A stretch of DNA of 64,000 nt, taken from contig NC_135238.1 in assembly GCF_051348905.1 (NCBI RefSeq), positions 92,069,988-92,133,987 on the forward strand, given 5' to 3'. Below the pieces are notes generated by a model, which did not search any database, was not told the origin of the DNA, and saw nothing but the letters and a program-made list of their open reading frames with translations. The DNA is from Ranitomeya variabilis (taxonomy: Eukaryota; Chordata; Amphibia; Anura; Dendrobatidae). Positions 9,596-21,209 of this stretch are shown here, in pieces. Numbering within the stretch: the first letter of the stretch is position 1; every line of letters begins with the position of its first letter. A program made the translations under genes and the position numbers.

Positions 9596-9781
9596 AATCC
9601 ACTGGTTTTATGTTGTTATGCTTGATGCCATCTTCCTTCCTTTTTGGCCCCTATACAGAAGAAATTCTTAATCTCACAATTGCACTATCAGTAGAGACGC
9701 AGCCAAGGTAAATTTGAGGTTTTACGCAAGTGAAATTCCCATTTTTAAGATAGGAAGTTTGTTTTTCAGATGATGAAAACA

Positions 9782-9856
9782 AGGCACTGCTGAGATTCGA
9801 ACTCAGGATCTCCTGTTTACTAGACAGGCGCTTTAACCAACTAAAGCCACAGCACC
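9782..9856 (-). tRNA. tRNA-Thr-AGT: tRNA-Thr (AGT), unit 9, D-arm insertion
   Basis: Same extra T in the D arm as unit 5; doubtful function. Confidence 0.85.
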
Positions 9857-10303
9857 ACAAGCTGGAAAGCCTATGAAATCTAGGGAAGATGTCAGCACCA
9901 ATCAAAACTTTCAAGTGGTTAACTTAGCAAGACAACATTGAGTTGAGTTTCATTCCATGCACACAGAAACGAGGAACAGGATGTAATTCTCAGTCATGAA
10001 GTCCAGCTTTAATTTGGGACTTATTTTTCTTCCAAGTTATGACACAAAATAGGCGGATTGAAGGAATTCCACGGCAGGGCCAATGGAGGAAAAATTAGGA
10101 ATGATTGAAAAGTTGGTATTAAAACCCTGAGCACTGGTTTATTTCCTACAGAGTTTGCCCCAATCTAACTTTAAAAAATAGACACTGTAGGAGATAATAT
10201 AAGGCCACTCTGACAAAAGCTGACATAAAATCTTCAGAGAAAGCACACTGACTGGTAAAAATAATCATTACATCTTATCTCCTTAGCGCATGAGCGCCAT
10301 GTA

Positions 10304-10385
10304 GACGAGGTGGCCGAGTGGTTAAGGCGATGGACTGCTAATCCATTGTGCTCTGCATGCATGGGTTTGAATCCCATCCTCGTCG
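10304..10385 (+). tRNA. tRNA-Ser-GCT: tRNA-Ser (GCT), unit 9, T56 variant
   Basis: T-loop TTTGAAT and the TCTCTTCTAG trailer variant of unit 5. Confidence 0.87.
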
Positions 10386-10729
10386 GTTTAATCTGCTTGT
10401 TACACATTGTATTGTTTTGATTTCTCTTCTAGCCCAAGCGGTAGATACTTCAAGCTTGAAAGTTTATCTTCCTTTTTAAGAAAGCTGCTATCAAACTTTG
10501 CAGAGTCAGAAGTGTAATTCCACTGGTTTTATCTTTTAATGCTTGATGCATCCTTTATTCTCTAAAGAAAATTATATCATCTAATTCCTTTTTAAGCACT
10601 TCGACAGCAGAGATTTTTTTCTCTCAACTGCACTATGTTAGGACTGTGGTAAAGACAGGTTTAATGTCATACAAGAACAAAAGTCCTCTTTCTTTGGCTA
10701 AAATGGCCCAAACTGAGGTGAAGAAAGAA

Positions 10730-10803
10730 AAGCACTGCTGACATTCGAAATCAAGATTTTCTGTTTACTAAACAGGCGCTTTGACCAACTAAGCTAAAGA
10801 CAA
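10730..10803 (-). pseudogene. tRNA-Thr pseudogene, unit 9
   Basis: Same form as unit 1. Confidence 0.85.
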
Positions 10804-10981
10804 AATCCACTGGTTTTATGTTTGATGCCATCTTCCTTCCTTTTTGGCCCCTATACAGAAGAAATTCTTAATCTCACAATTGCACTATCAGTAGAGACGC
10901 AGCCAAGGTAAATTTGAGGTTTTACGCAAGTGAAATTCCCATTTTTAAGATAGGAAGTTTGTTTTTCAGATGATGAAAACA

Positions 10982-11055
10982 AGGCACTGCTGAGATTCGA
11001 ACTCAGGATCTCCTGTTTACTAGACAGGCGCTTTAACCAACTAAGCCACAGCACC
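10982..11055 (-). tRNA. tRNA-Thr-AGT: tRNA-Thr (AGT), unit 10
   Basis: Canonical array form. Confidence 0.95.
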
Positions 11056-11502
11056 ACAAGCTGGAAAGCCTATGAAATCTAGGGAAGATGTCAGCACCAA
11101 TCAAAACTTTCAAGTGGTTAACTTAGCAAGACAACATTGAGTTGAGTTTCATTCCATGCACACAGAAACGAGGAACAGGATGTAATTCTCAGTCATGAAG
11201 TCCAGCTTTAATTTGGGACTTATTTTTCTTCCAAGTTATGACACAAAATAGGCGGATTGAAGGAATTCCACGGCAGGGCCAATGGAGGAAAAATTAGGAA
11301 TGATTGAAAAGTTGGTATTAAAACCCTGAGCACTGGTTTATTTCCTACAGAGTTTGCCCCAATCTAACTTTAAAAAATAGACACTGTAGGAGATAATATA
11401 AGGCCACTCTGACAAAAGCTGACATAAAATCTTCAGAGAAAGCACACTGACTGGTAAAAATAATCATTACATCTTATCTCCTTAGCGCATGAGCGCCATG
11501 TA

Positions 11503-11584
11503 GACGAGGTGGCCGAGTGGTTAAGGCGATGGACTGCTAATCCATTGTGCTCTGCATGCATGGGTTTGAATCCCATCCTCGTCG
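11503..11584 (+). tRNA. tRNA-Ser-GCT: tRNA-Ser (GCT), unit 10, T56 variant
   Basis: T-loop TTTGAAT; otherwise intact fold. Confidence 0.87.
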
Positions 11585-11928
11585 GTTTAATCTGCTTGTT
11601 ACACATTGTATTGTTTTGATTTCTTTTCTAGCCCAAGCGGTAGATACTTCAAGCTTGAAAGTTTATCTTCCTTTTTAAGAAAGCTGCTATCAAACTTTGC
11701 AGAGTCAGAAGTGTAATTCCACTGGTTTTATCTTTTAATGCTTGATGCATCCTTTATTCTCTAAAGAAAATTATATCATCTAATTCCTTTTTAAGCACTT
11801 CGACAGCAGAGATTTTTTTCTCTCAACTGCACTATGTTAGGACTGTGGTAAAGACAGGTTTAATGTCATACAAGAACAAAAGTCCTCTTTTTTTGGCTAA
11901 AATGGCCCAAACTGAGGTGAAGAAAGAA

Positions 11929-12002
11929 AAGCACTGCTGACATTCGAAATCAAGATTTTCTGTTTACTAAACAGGCGCTTTGACCAACTAAGCTAAAGAC
12001 AA
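11929..12002 (-). pseudogene. tRNA-Thr pseudogene, unit 10
   Basis: Same form as unit 1. Confidence 0.85.
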
Positions 12003-12188
12003 AATCCACTGGTTTTATGTTGTTATGCTTGATGCCATCTTCCTTCCTTTTTGGCCCCTATACAGAAGAAATTCTTAATCTCACAATTGCACTATCAGTA
12101 GAGACGCAGCCAAGGTAAATTTGAGGTTTTACGCAAGTGAAATTCCCATTTTTGAGATAGGAAGTTTGTTTTTCAGATGATGAAAACA

Positions 12189-12262
12189 AGGCACTGCTGA
12201 GATTCGAACTCAGGATCTCCTGTTTACTAGACAGGCGCTTTAACCAACTAAGCCACAGCACC
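12189..12262 (-). tRNA. tRNA-Thr-AGT: tRNA-Thr (AGT), unit 11
   Basis: Canonical array form. Confidence 0.95.
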
Positions 12263-12709
12263 ACAAGCTGGAAAGCCTATGAAATCTAGGGAAGATGTCA
12301 GCACCAATCAAAACTTTCAAGTGGTTAACTTAGCAAGACAACATTGAGTTGAGTTTCATTCCATGCACACAGAAACGAGGAACAGGATGTAATTCTCAGT
12401 CATGAAGTCCAGCTTTAATTTGGGACTTATTTTTCTTCCAAGTTATGACACAAAATAGGCGGATTGAAGGAATTCCACGGCAGGGCCAATGGAGGAAAAA
12501 TTAGGAATGATTGAAAAGTTGGTATTAAAACCCTGAGCACTGGTTTATTTCCTACAGAGTTTGCCCCAATCTAACTTTAAAAAATAGACACTGTAGGAGA
12601 TAATATAAGGCCACTCTGACAAAAGCTGACATAAAATCTTCAGAGAAAGCACACTGACTGGTAAAAATAATCATTACATCTTATCTCCTTAGCGCATGAG
12701 CGCCATGTA

Positions 12710-12791
12710 GACGAGGTGGCCGAGTGGTTAAGGCGATGGACTGCTAATCCATTGTGCTCTGCATGCATGGGTTCGAATCCCATCCTCGTCG
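12710..12791 (+). tRNA. tRNA-Ser-GCT: tRNA-Ser (GCT), unit 11, canonical
   Basis: T-loop TTCGAAT; an isolated canonical copy among T56 neighbours. Confidence 0.95.
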
Positions 12792-13135
12792 GTTTAATCT
12801 GCTTGTTACACGTTGTATTGTTTTGATTTCTTTTCTAGCCCAAGCGGTAGATACTTCAAGCTTGAAAGTTTATCTTCCTTTTTAAGAAAGCTGCTATCAA
12901 ACTTTGCAGAGTCAGAAGTGTAATTCCACTGGTTTTATCTTTTAATGCTTGATGCATCCTTTATTCTCTAAAGAAAATTATATCATCTAATTCCTTTTTA
13001 AGCACTTCGACAGCAGAGATTTTTTTCTCTCAACTGCACTATGTTAGGACTGTGGTAAAGACAGGTTTAATGTCATACAAGAACAAAAGTCCTCTTTCTT
13101 TGGCTAAAATGGCCCAAACTGAGGTGAAGAAAGAA

Positions 13136-13210
13136 AAGCACTGCTGACATTCGAAATCAAGATTTTCTGTTTACTAAACAGGCGCTTTGACCAACTAAGC
13201 TAAAGGACAA
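13136..13210 (-). pseudogene. tRNA-Thr pseudogene, unit 11, +1 base
   Basis: Carries the extra G described for unit 4. Confidence 0.85.
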
Positions 13211-13396
13211 AATCCACTGGTTTTATGTTGTTATGCTTGATGCCATCTTCCTTCCTTTTTGGCCCCTATACAGAAGAAATTCTTAATCTCACAATTGCAC
13301 TATCAGTAGAGACGCAGCCAAGGTAAATTTGAGGTTTTACGCAAGTGAAATTCCCATTTTGAAGATAGGAAGTTTGTTTTTCAGATGATGAAAACA

Positions 13397-13470
13397 AGGC
13401 ACTGCTGAGATTCAAACTCAGGATCTCCTGTTTACTAGACAGGCGCTTTAACCAACTAAGCCACAGCACC
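13397..13470 (-). tRNA. tRNA-Thr-AGT: tRNA-Thr (AGT), unit 12, T56 variant
   Basis: T-loop TTTGAAT on the gene strand (plus strand TTCAAA instead of TTCGAA), so C56 is T. Units 14 and 15 share it. tRNA-Ser of this unit has the same change. Confidence 0.87.
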
Positions 13471-13917
13471 ACAAGCTGGAAAGCCTATGAAATCTAGGGA
13501 AGATGTCAGCACCAATCAAAACTTTCAAGTGGTTAACTTAGCAAGACAACATTGAGTTGAGTTTCATTCCATGCACACAGAAACGAGGAACAGGATGTAA
13601 TTCTCAGTCATGAAGTCCAGCTTTAATTTGGGACTTATTTTTCTTCCAAGTTATGACACAAAATAGGCGGATTGAAGGAATTCCACGGCAGGGCCAATGG
13701 AGGAAAAATTAGGAATGATTGAAAAGTTGGTATTAAAACCCTGAGCACTGGTTTATTTCCTACAGAGTTTGCCCCAATCTAACTTTAAAAAATAGACACT
13801 GTAGGAGATAATATAAGGCCACTCTGACAAAAGCTGACATAAAATCTTCAGAGAAAGCACACTGACTGGTAAAAATAATCATTACATCTTATCTCCTTAG
13901 CGCATGAGCGCCATGTA

Positions 13918-13999
13918 GACGAGGTGGCCGAGTGGTTAAGGCGATGGACTGCTAATCCATTGTGCTCTGCATGCATGGGTTTGAATCCCATCCTCGTCG
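13918..13999 (+). tRNA. tRNA-Ser-GCT: tRNA-Ser (GCT), unit 12, T56 variant
   Basis: T-loop TTTGAAT; otherwise intact fold. Confidence 0.87.
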
Positions 14000-14343
14000 G
14001 TTTAATCTGCTTGTTACACATTGTATTGTTTTGATTTCTTTTCTAGCCCAAGCGGTAGATACTTCAAGCTTGAAAGTTTATCTTCCTTTTTAAGAAAGCT
14101 GCTATCAAACTTTGCAGAGTCAGAAGTGTAATTCCACTGGTTTTATCTTTTAATGCTTGATGCATCCTTTATTCTCTAAAGAAAATTATATCATCTAATT
14201 CCTTTTTAAGCACTTCGACAGCAGAGATTTTTTTCTCTCAACTGCACTATGTTAGGACTGTGGTAAAGACAGGTTTAATGTCATACAAGAACAAAAGTCC
14301 TCTTTTTTTGGCTAAAATGGCCCAAACTGAGGTGAAGAAAGAA

Positions 14344-14417
14344 AAGCACTGCTGACATTCGAAATCAAGATTTTCTGTTTACTAAACAGGCGCTTTGACC
14401 AACTAAGCTAAAGACAA
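14344..14417 (-). pseudogene. tRNA-Thr pseudogene, unit 12
   Basis: Same form as unit 1. Confidence 0.85.
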
Positions 14418-14603
14418 AATCCACTGGTTTTATGTTGTTATGCTTGATGCCATCTTCCTTCCTTTTTGGCCCCTATACAGAAGAAATTCTTAATCTCACA
14501 ATTGCACTATCAGTAGAGACGCAGCCAAGGTAAATTTGAGGTTTTACGCAAGTGAAATTCCCATTTTTGAGATAGGAAGTTTGTTTTTCAGATGATGAAA
14601 ACA

Positions 14604-14677
14604 AGGCACTGCTGAGATTCGAACTCAGGATCTCCTGTTTACTAGACAGGCGCTTTAACCAACTAAGCCACAGCACC
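14604..14677 (-). tRNA. tRNA-Thr-AGT: tRNA-Thr (AGT), unit 13
   Basis: Canonical array form. Confidence 0.95.
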
Positions 14678-15124
14678 ACAAGCTGGAAAGCCTATGAAAT
14701 CTAGGGAAGATGTCAGCACCAATCAAAACTTTCAAGTGGTTAACTTAGCAAGACAACATTGAGTTGAGTTTCATTCCATGCACACAGAAACGAGGAACAG
14801 GATGTAATTCTCAGTCATGAAGTCCAGCTTTAATTTGGGACTTATTTTTCTTCCAAGTTATGACACAAAATAGGCGGATTGAAGGAATTCCACGGCAGGG
14901 CCAATGGAGGAAAAATTAGGAATGATTGAAAAGTTGGTATTAAAACCCTGAGCACTGGTTTATTTCCTACAGAGTTTGCCCCAATCTAACTTTAAAAAAT
15001 AGACACTGTAGGAGATAATATAAGGCCACTCTGACAAAAGCTGACATAAAATCTTCAGAGAAAGCACACTGACTGGTAAAAATAATCATTACATCTTATC
15101 TCCTTAGCGCATGAGCGCCATGTA

Positions 15125-15206
15125 GACGAGGTGGCCGAGTGGTTAAGGCGATGGACTGCTAATCCATTGTGCTCTGCATGCATGGGTTCGAATCCCATCC
15201 TCGTCG
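15125..15206 (+). tRNA. tRNA-Ser-GCT: tRNA-Ser (GCT), unit 13, canonical
   Basis: T-loop TTCGAAT; isolated between T56 copies. Confidence 0.95.
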
Positions 15207-15550
15207 GTTTAATCTGCTTGTTACACGTTGTATTGTTTTGATTTCTTTTCTAGCCCAAGCGGTAGATACTTCAAGCTTGAAAGTTTATCTTCCTTTTTAA
15301 GAAAGCTGCTATCAAACTTTGCAGAGTCAGAAGTGTAATTCCACTGGTTTTATCTTTTAATGCTTGATGCATCCTTTATTCTCTAAAGAAAATTATATCA
15401 TCTAATTCCTTTTTAAGCACTTCGACAGCAGAGATTTTTTTCTCTCAACTGCACTATGTTAGGACTGTGGTAAAGACAGGTTTAATGTCATACAAGAACA
15501 AAAGTCCTCTTTCTTTGGCTAAAATGGCCCAAACTGAGGTGAAGAAAGAA

Positions 15551-15624
15551 AAGCACTGCTGACATTCGAAATCAAGATTTTCTGTTTACTAAACAGGCGC
15601 TTTGACCAACTAAGCTAAAGACAA
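15551..15624 (-). pseudogene. tRNA-Thr pseudogene, unit 13
   Basis: Same form as unit 1. Confidence 0.85.
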
Positions 15625-15802
15625 AATCCACTGGTTTTATGTTTGATGCCATCTTCCTTCCTTTTTGGCCCCTATACAGAAGAAATTCTTAATCTCACAA
15701 TTGCACTATCAGTAGAGACGCAGCCAAGGTAAATTTGAGGTTTTACGCAAGTGAAATTCCCATTTTGAAGATAGGAAGTTTGTTTTTCAGATGATGAAAA
15801 CA

Positions 15803-15876
15803 AGGCACTGCTGAGATTCAAACTCAGGATCTCCTGTTTACTAGACAGGCGCTTTAACCAACTAAGCCACAGCACC
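15803..15876 (-). tRNA. tRNA-Thr-AGT: tRNA-Thr (AGT), unit 14, T56 variant
   Basis: T-loop TTTGAAT as in unit 12. Confidence 0.87.
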
Positions 15877-16323
15877 ACAAGCTGGAAAGCCTATGAAATC
15901 TAGGGAAGATGTCAGCACCAATCAAAACTTTCAAGTGGTTAACTTAGCAAGACAACATTGAGTTGAGTTTCATTCCATGCACACAGAAACGAGGAACAGG
16001 ATGTAATTCTCAGTCATGAAGTCCAGCTTTAATTTGGGACTTATTTTTCTTCCAAGTTATGACACAAAATAGGCGGATTGAAGGAATTCCACGGCAGGGC
16101 CAATGGAGGAAAAATTAGGAATGATTGAAAAGTTGGTATTAAAACCCTGAGCACTGGTTTATTTCCTACAGAGTTTGCCCCAATCTAACTTTAAAAAATA
16201 GACACTGTAGGAGATAATATAAGGCCACTCTGACAAAAGCTGACATAAAATCTTCAGAGAAAGCACACTGACTGGTAAAAATAATCATTACATCTTATCT
16301 CCTTAGCGCATGAGCGCCATGTA

Positions 16324-16405
16324 GACGAGGTGGCCGAGTGGTTAAGGCGATGGACTGCTAATCCATTGTGCTCTGCATGCATGGGTTTGAATCCCATCCT
16401 CGTCG
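16324..16405 (+). tRNA. tRNA-Ser-GCT: tRNA-Ser (GCT), unit 14, T56 variant
   Basis: T-loop TTTGAAT; otherwise intact fold. Confidence 0.87.
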
Positions 16406-16749
16406 GTTTAATCTGCTTGTTACACATTGTATTGTTTTGATTTCTTTTCTAGCCCAAGCGGTAGATACTTCAAGCTTGAAAGTTTATCTTCCTTTTTAAG
16501 AAAGCTGCTATCAAACTTTGCAGAGTCAGAAGTGTAATTCCACTGGTTTTATCTTTTAATGCTTGATGCATCCTTTATTCTCTAAAGAAAATTATATCAT
16601 CTAATTCCTTTTTAAGCACTTCGACAGCAGAGATTTTTTTCTCTCAACTGCACTATGTTAGGACTGTGGTAAAGACAGGTTTAATGTCATACAAGAACAA
16701 AAGTCCTCTTTTTTTGGCTAAAATGGCCCAAACTGAGGTGAAGAAAGAA

Positions 16750-16823
16750 AAGCACTGCTGACATTCGAAATCAAGATTTTCTGTTTACTAAACAGGCGCT
16801 TTGACCAACTAAGCTAAAGACAA
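16750..16823 (-). pseudogene. tRNA-Thr pseudogene, unit 14
   Basis: Same form as unit 1. Confidence 0.85.
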
Positions 16824-17001
16824 AATCCACTGGTTTTATGTTTGATGCCATCTTCCTTCCTTTTTGGCCCCTATACAGAAGAAATTCTTAATCTCACAAT
16901 TGCACTATCAGTAGAGACGCAGCCAAGGTAAATTTGAGGTTTTACGCAAGTGAAATTCCCATTTTGAAGATAGGAAGTTTGTTTTTCAGATGATGAAAAC
17001 A

Positions 17002-17075
17002 AGGCACTGCTGAGATTCAAACTCAGGATCTCCTGTTTACTAGACAGGCGCTTTAACCAACTAAGCCACAGCACC
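17002..17075 (-). tRNA. tRNA-Thr-AGT: tRNA-Thr (AGT), unit 15, T56 variant
   Basis: T-loop TTTGAAT as in unit 12. Confidence 0.87.
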
Positions 17076-17522
17076 ACAAGCTGGAAAGCCTATGAAATCT
17101 AGGGAAGATGTCAGCACCAATCAAAACTTTCAAGTGGTTAACTTAGCAAGACAACATTGAGTTGAGTTTCATTCCATGCACACAGAAACGAGGAACAGGA
17201 TGTAATTCTCAGTCATGAAGTCCAGCTTTAATTTGGGACTTATTTTTCTTCCAAGTTATGACACAAAATAGGCGGATTGAAGGAATTCCACGGCAGGGCC
17301 AATGGAGGAAAAATTAGGAATGATTGAAAAGTTGGTATTAAAACCCTGAGCACTGGTTTATTTCCTACAGAGTTTGCCCCAATCTAACTTTAAAAAATAG
17401 ACACTGTAGGAGATAATATAAGGCCACTCTGACAAAAGCTGACATAAAATCTTCAGAGAAAGCACACTGACTGGTAAAAATAATCATTACATCTTATCTC
17501 CTTAGCGCATGAGCGCCATGTA

Positions 17523-17604
17523 GACGAGGTGGCCGAGTGGTTAAGGCGATGGACTGCTAATCCATTGTGCTCTGCATGCATGGGTTTGAATCCCATCCTC
17601 GTCG
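17523..17604 (+). tRNA. tRNA-Ser-GCT: tRNA-Ser (GCT), unit 15, T56 variant
   Basis: T-loop TTTGAAT; otherwise intact fold. Confidence 0.87.
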
Positions 17605-17948
17605 GTTTAATCTGCTTGTTACACATTGTATTGTTTTGATTTCTTTTCTAGCCCAAGCGGTAGATACTTCAAGCTTGAAAGTTTATCTTCCTTTTTAAGA
17701 AAGCTGCTATCAAACTTTGCAGAGTCAGAAGTGTAATTCCACTGGTTTTATCTTTTAATGCTTGATGCATCCTTTATTCTCTAAAGAAAATTATATCATC
17801 TAATTCCTTTTTAAGCACTTCGACAGCAGAGATTTTTTTCTCTCAACTGCACTATGTTAGGACTGTGGTAAAGACAGGTTTAATGTCATACAAGAACAAA
17901 AGTCCTCTTTTTTTGGCTAAAATGGCCCAAACTGAGGTGAAGAAAGAA

Positions 17949-18022
17949 AAGCACTGCTGACATTCGAAATCAAGATTTTCTGTTTACTAAACAGGCGCTT
18001 TGACCAACTAAGCTAAAGACAA
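17949..18022 (-). pseudogene. tRNA-Thr pseudogene, unit 15
   Basis: Same form as unit 1. Confidence 0.85.
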
Positions 18023-18200
18023 AATCCACTGGTTTTATGTTTGATGCCATCTTCCTTCCTTTTTGGCCCCTATACAGAAGAAATTCTTAATCTCACAATT
18101 GCACTATCAGTAGAGACGCAGCCAAGGTAAATTTGAGGTTTTACGCAAGTGAAATTCCCATTTTTAAGATAGGAAGTTTGTTTTTCAGATGATGAAAACA

Positions 18201-18274
18201 AGGCACTGCTGAGATTCGAACTCAGGATCTCCTGTTTACTAGACAGGCGCTTTAACCAACTAAGCCACAGCACC
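18201..18274 (-). tRNA. tRNA-Thr-AGT: tRNA-Thr (AGT), unit 16
   Basis: Canonical array form. Confidence 0.95.
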
Positions 18275-18721
18275 ACAAGCTGGAAAGCCTATGAAATCTA
18301 GGGAAGATGTCAGCACCAATCAAAACTTTCAAGTGGTTAACTTAGCAAGACAACATTGAGTTGAGTTTCATTCCATGCACACAGAAACGAGGAACAGGAT
18401 GTAATTCTCAGTCATGAAGTCCAGCTTTAATTTGGGACTTATTTTTCTTCCAAGTTATGACACAAAATAGGCGGATTGAAGGAATTCCACGGCAGGGCCA
18501 ATGGAGGAAAAATTAGGAATGATTGAAAAGTTGGTATTAAAACCCTGAGCACTGGTTTATTTCCTACAGAGTTTGCCCCAATCTAACTTTAAAAAATAGA
18601 CACTGTAGGAGATAATATAAGGCCACTCTGACAAAAGCTGACATAAAATCTTCAGAGAAAGCACACTGACTGGTAAAAATAATCATTACATCTTATCTCC
18701 TTAGCGCATGAGCGCCATGTA

Positions 18722-18803
18722 GACGAGGTGGCCGAGTGGTTAAGGCGATGGACTGCTAATCCATTGTGCTCTGCATGCATGGGTTTGAATCCCATCCTCG
18801 TCG
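18722..18803 (+). tRNA. tRNA-Ser-GCT: tRNA-Ser (GCT), unit 16, T56 variant
   Basis: T-loop TTTGAAT; the last T56 copy in the window. Confidence 0.87.
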
Positions 18804-19147
18804 GTTTAATCTGCTTGTTACACATTGTATTGTTTTGATTTCTTTTCTAGCCCAAGCGGTAGATACTTCAAGCTTGAAAGTTTATCTTCCTTTTTAAGAA
18901 AGCTGCTATCAAACTTTGCAGAGTCAGAAGTGTAATTCCACTGGTTTTATCTTTTAATGCTTGATGCATCCTTTATTCTCTAAAGAAAATTATATCATCT
19001 AATTCCTTTTTAAGCACTTCGACAGCAGAGATTTTTTTCTCTCAACTGCACTATGTTAGGACTGTGGTAAAGACAGGTTTAATGTCATACAAGAACAAAA
19101 GTCCTCTTTTTTTGGCTAAAATGGCCCAAACTGAGGTGAAGAAAGAA

Positions 19148-19221
19148 AAGCACTGCTGACATTCGAAATCAAGATTTTCTGTTTACTAAACAGGCGCTTT
19201 GACCAACTAAGCTAAAGACAA
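19148..19221 (-). pseudogene. tRNA-Thr pseudogene, unit 16
   Basis: Same form as unit 1. Confidence 0.85.
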
Positions 19222-19407
19222 AATCCACTGGTTTTATGTTGTTATGCTTGATGCCATCTTCCTTCCTTTTTGGCCCCTATACAGAAGAAATTCTTAATCT
19301 CACAATTGCACTATCAGTAGAGACGCAGCCAAGGTAAATTTGAGGTTTTACGCAAGTGAAATTCCCATTTTTGAGATAGGAAGTTTGTTTTTCAGATGAT
19401 GAAAACA

Positions 19408-19481
19408 AGGCACTGCTGAGATTCGAACTCAGGATCTCCTGTTTACTAGACAGGCGCTTTAACCAACTAAGCCACAGCACC
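19408..19481 (-). tRNA. tRNA-Thr-AGT: tRNA-Thr (AGT), unit 17
   Basis: Canonical array form. Confidence 0.95.
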
Positions 19482-19928
19482 ACAAGCTGGAAAGCCTATG
19501 AAATCTAGGGAAGATGTCAGCACCAATCAAAACTTTCAAGTGGTTAACTTAGCAAGACAACATTGAGTTGAGTTTCATTCCATGCACACAGAAACGAGGA
19601 ACAGGATGTAATTCTCAGTCATGAAGTCCAGCTTTAATTTGGGACTTATTTTTCTTCCAAGTTATGACACAAAATAGGCGGATTGAAGGAATTCCACGGC
19701 AGGGCCAATGGAGGAAAAATTAGGAATGATTGAAAAGTTGGTATTAAAACCCTGAGCACTGGTTTATTTCCTACAGAGTTTGCCCCAATCTAACTTTAAA
19801 AAATAGACACTGTAGGAGATAATATAAGGCCACTCTGACAAAAGCTGACATAAAATCTTCAGAGAAAGCACACTGACTGGTAAAAATAATCATTACATCT
19901 TATCTCCTTAGCGCATGAGCGCCATGTA

Positions 19929-20010
19929 GACGAGGTGGCCGAGTGGTTAAGGCGATGGACTGCTAATCCATTGTGCTCTGCATGCATGGGTTCGAATCCC
20001 ATCCTCGTCG
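19929..20010 (+). tRNA. tRNA-Ser-GCT: tRNA-Ser (GCT), unit 17, canonical
   Basis: T-loop TTCGAAT; every later tRNA-Ser copy is also canonical. Confidence 0.95.
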
Positions 20011-20354
20011 GTTTAATCTGCTTGTTACACGTTGTATTGTTTTGATTTCTTTTCTAGCCCAAGCGGTAGATACTTCAAGCTTGAAAGTTTATCTTCCTTT
20101 TTAAGAAAGCTGCTATCAAACTTTGCAGAGTCAGAAGTGTAATTCCACTGGTTTTATCTTTTAATGCTTGATGCATCCTTTATTCTCTAAAGAAAATTAT
20201 ATCATCTAATTCCTTTTTAAGCACTTCGACAGCAGAGATTTTTTTCTCTCAACTGCACTATGTTAGGACTGTGGTAAAGACAGGTTTAATGTCATACAAG
20301 AACAAAAGTCCTCTTTCTTTGGCTAAAATGGCCCAAACTGAGGTGAAGAAAGAA

Positions 20355-20428
20355 AAGCACTGCTGACATTCGAAATCAAGATTTTCTGTTTACTAAACAG
20401 GCGCTTTGACCAACTAAGCTAAAGACAA
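20355..20428 (-). pseudogene. tRNA-Thr pseudogene, unit 17
   Basis: Same form as unit 1. Confidence 0.85.
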
Positions 20429-20606
20429 AATCCACTGGTTTTATGTTTGATGCCATCTTCCTTCCTTTTTGGCCCCTATACAGAAGAAATTCTTAATCTC
20501 ACAATTGCACTATCAGTAGAGACGCAGCCAAGGTAAATTTGAGGTTTTACGCAAGTGAAATTCCCATTTTTAAGATAGGAAGTTTGTTTTTCAGATGATG
20601 AAAACA

Positions 20607-20680
20607 AGGCACTGCTGAGATTCGAACTCAGGATCTCCTGTTTACTAGACAGGCGCTTTAACCAACTAAGCCACAGCACC
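20607..20680 (-). tRNA. tRNA-Thr-AGT: tRNA-Thr (AGT), unit 18
   Basis: Canonical array form. Confidence 0.95.
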
Positions 20681-21127
20681 ACAAGCTGGAAAGCCTATGA
20701 AATCTAGGGAAGATGTCAGCACCAATCAAAACTTTCAAGTGGTTAACTTAGCAAGACAACATTGAGTTGAGTTTCATTCCATGCACACAGAAACGAGGAA
20801 CAGGATGTAATTCTCAGTCATGAAGTCCAGCTTTAATTTGGGACTTATTTTTCTTCCAAGTTATGACACAAAATAGGCGGATTGAAGGAATTCCACGGCA
20901 GGGCCAAAGGAGGAAAAATTAGGAATGATTGAAAAGTTGGTATTAAAACCCTGAGCACTGGTTTATTTCTTACAGAGTTTGCCCCATTCTAACTTTAAAA
21001 AATAGACAATGTAGGAGATAATATAAGGCCACTCTGACAAAAGCTGACATAAAATCTTCAGAGAAAGCACACTGACTGGTAAAAATTATCATTACATCTT
21101 ATCTCCTTAGCGCATGAGCGCCATGTA

Positions 21128-21209
21128 GACGAGGTGGCCGAGTGGTTAAGGCGATGGACTGCTAATCCATTGTGCTCTGCATGCATGGGTTCGAATCCCA
21201 TCCTCGTCG
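21128..21209 (+). tRNA. tRNA-Ser-GCT: tRNA-Ser (GCT), unit 18, canonical
   Basis: First unit with the CAAAGG / CCATTC / GACAAT / AATTATC set of 5' flank variants. Confidence 0.95.
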
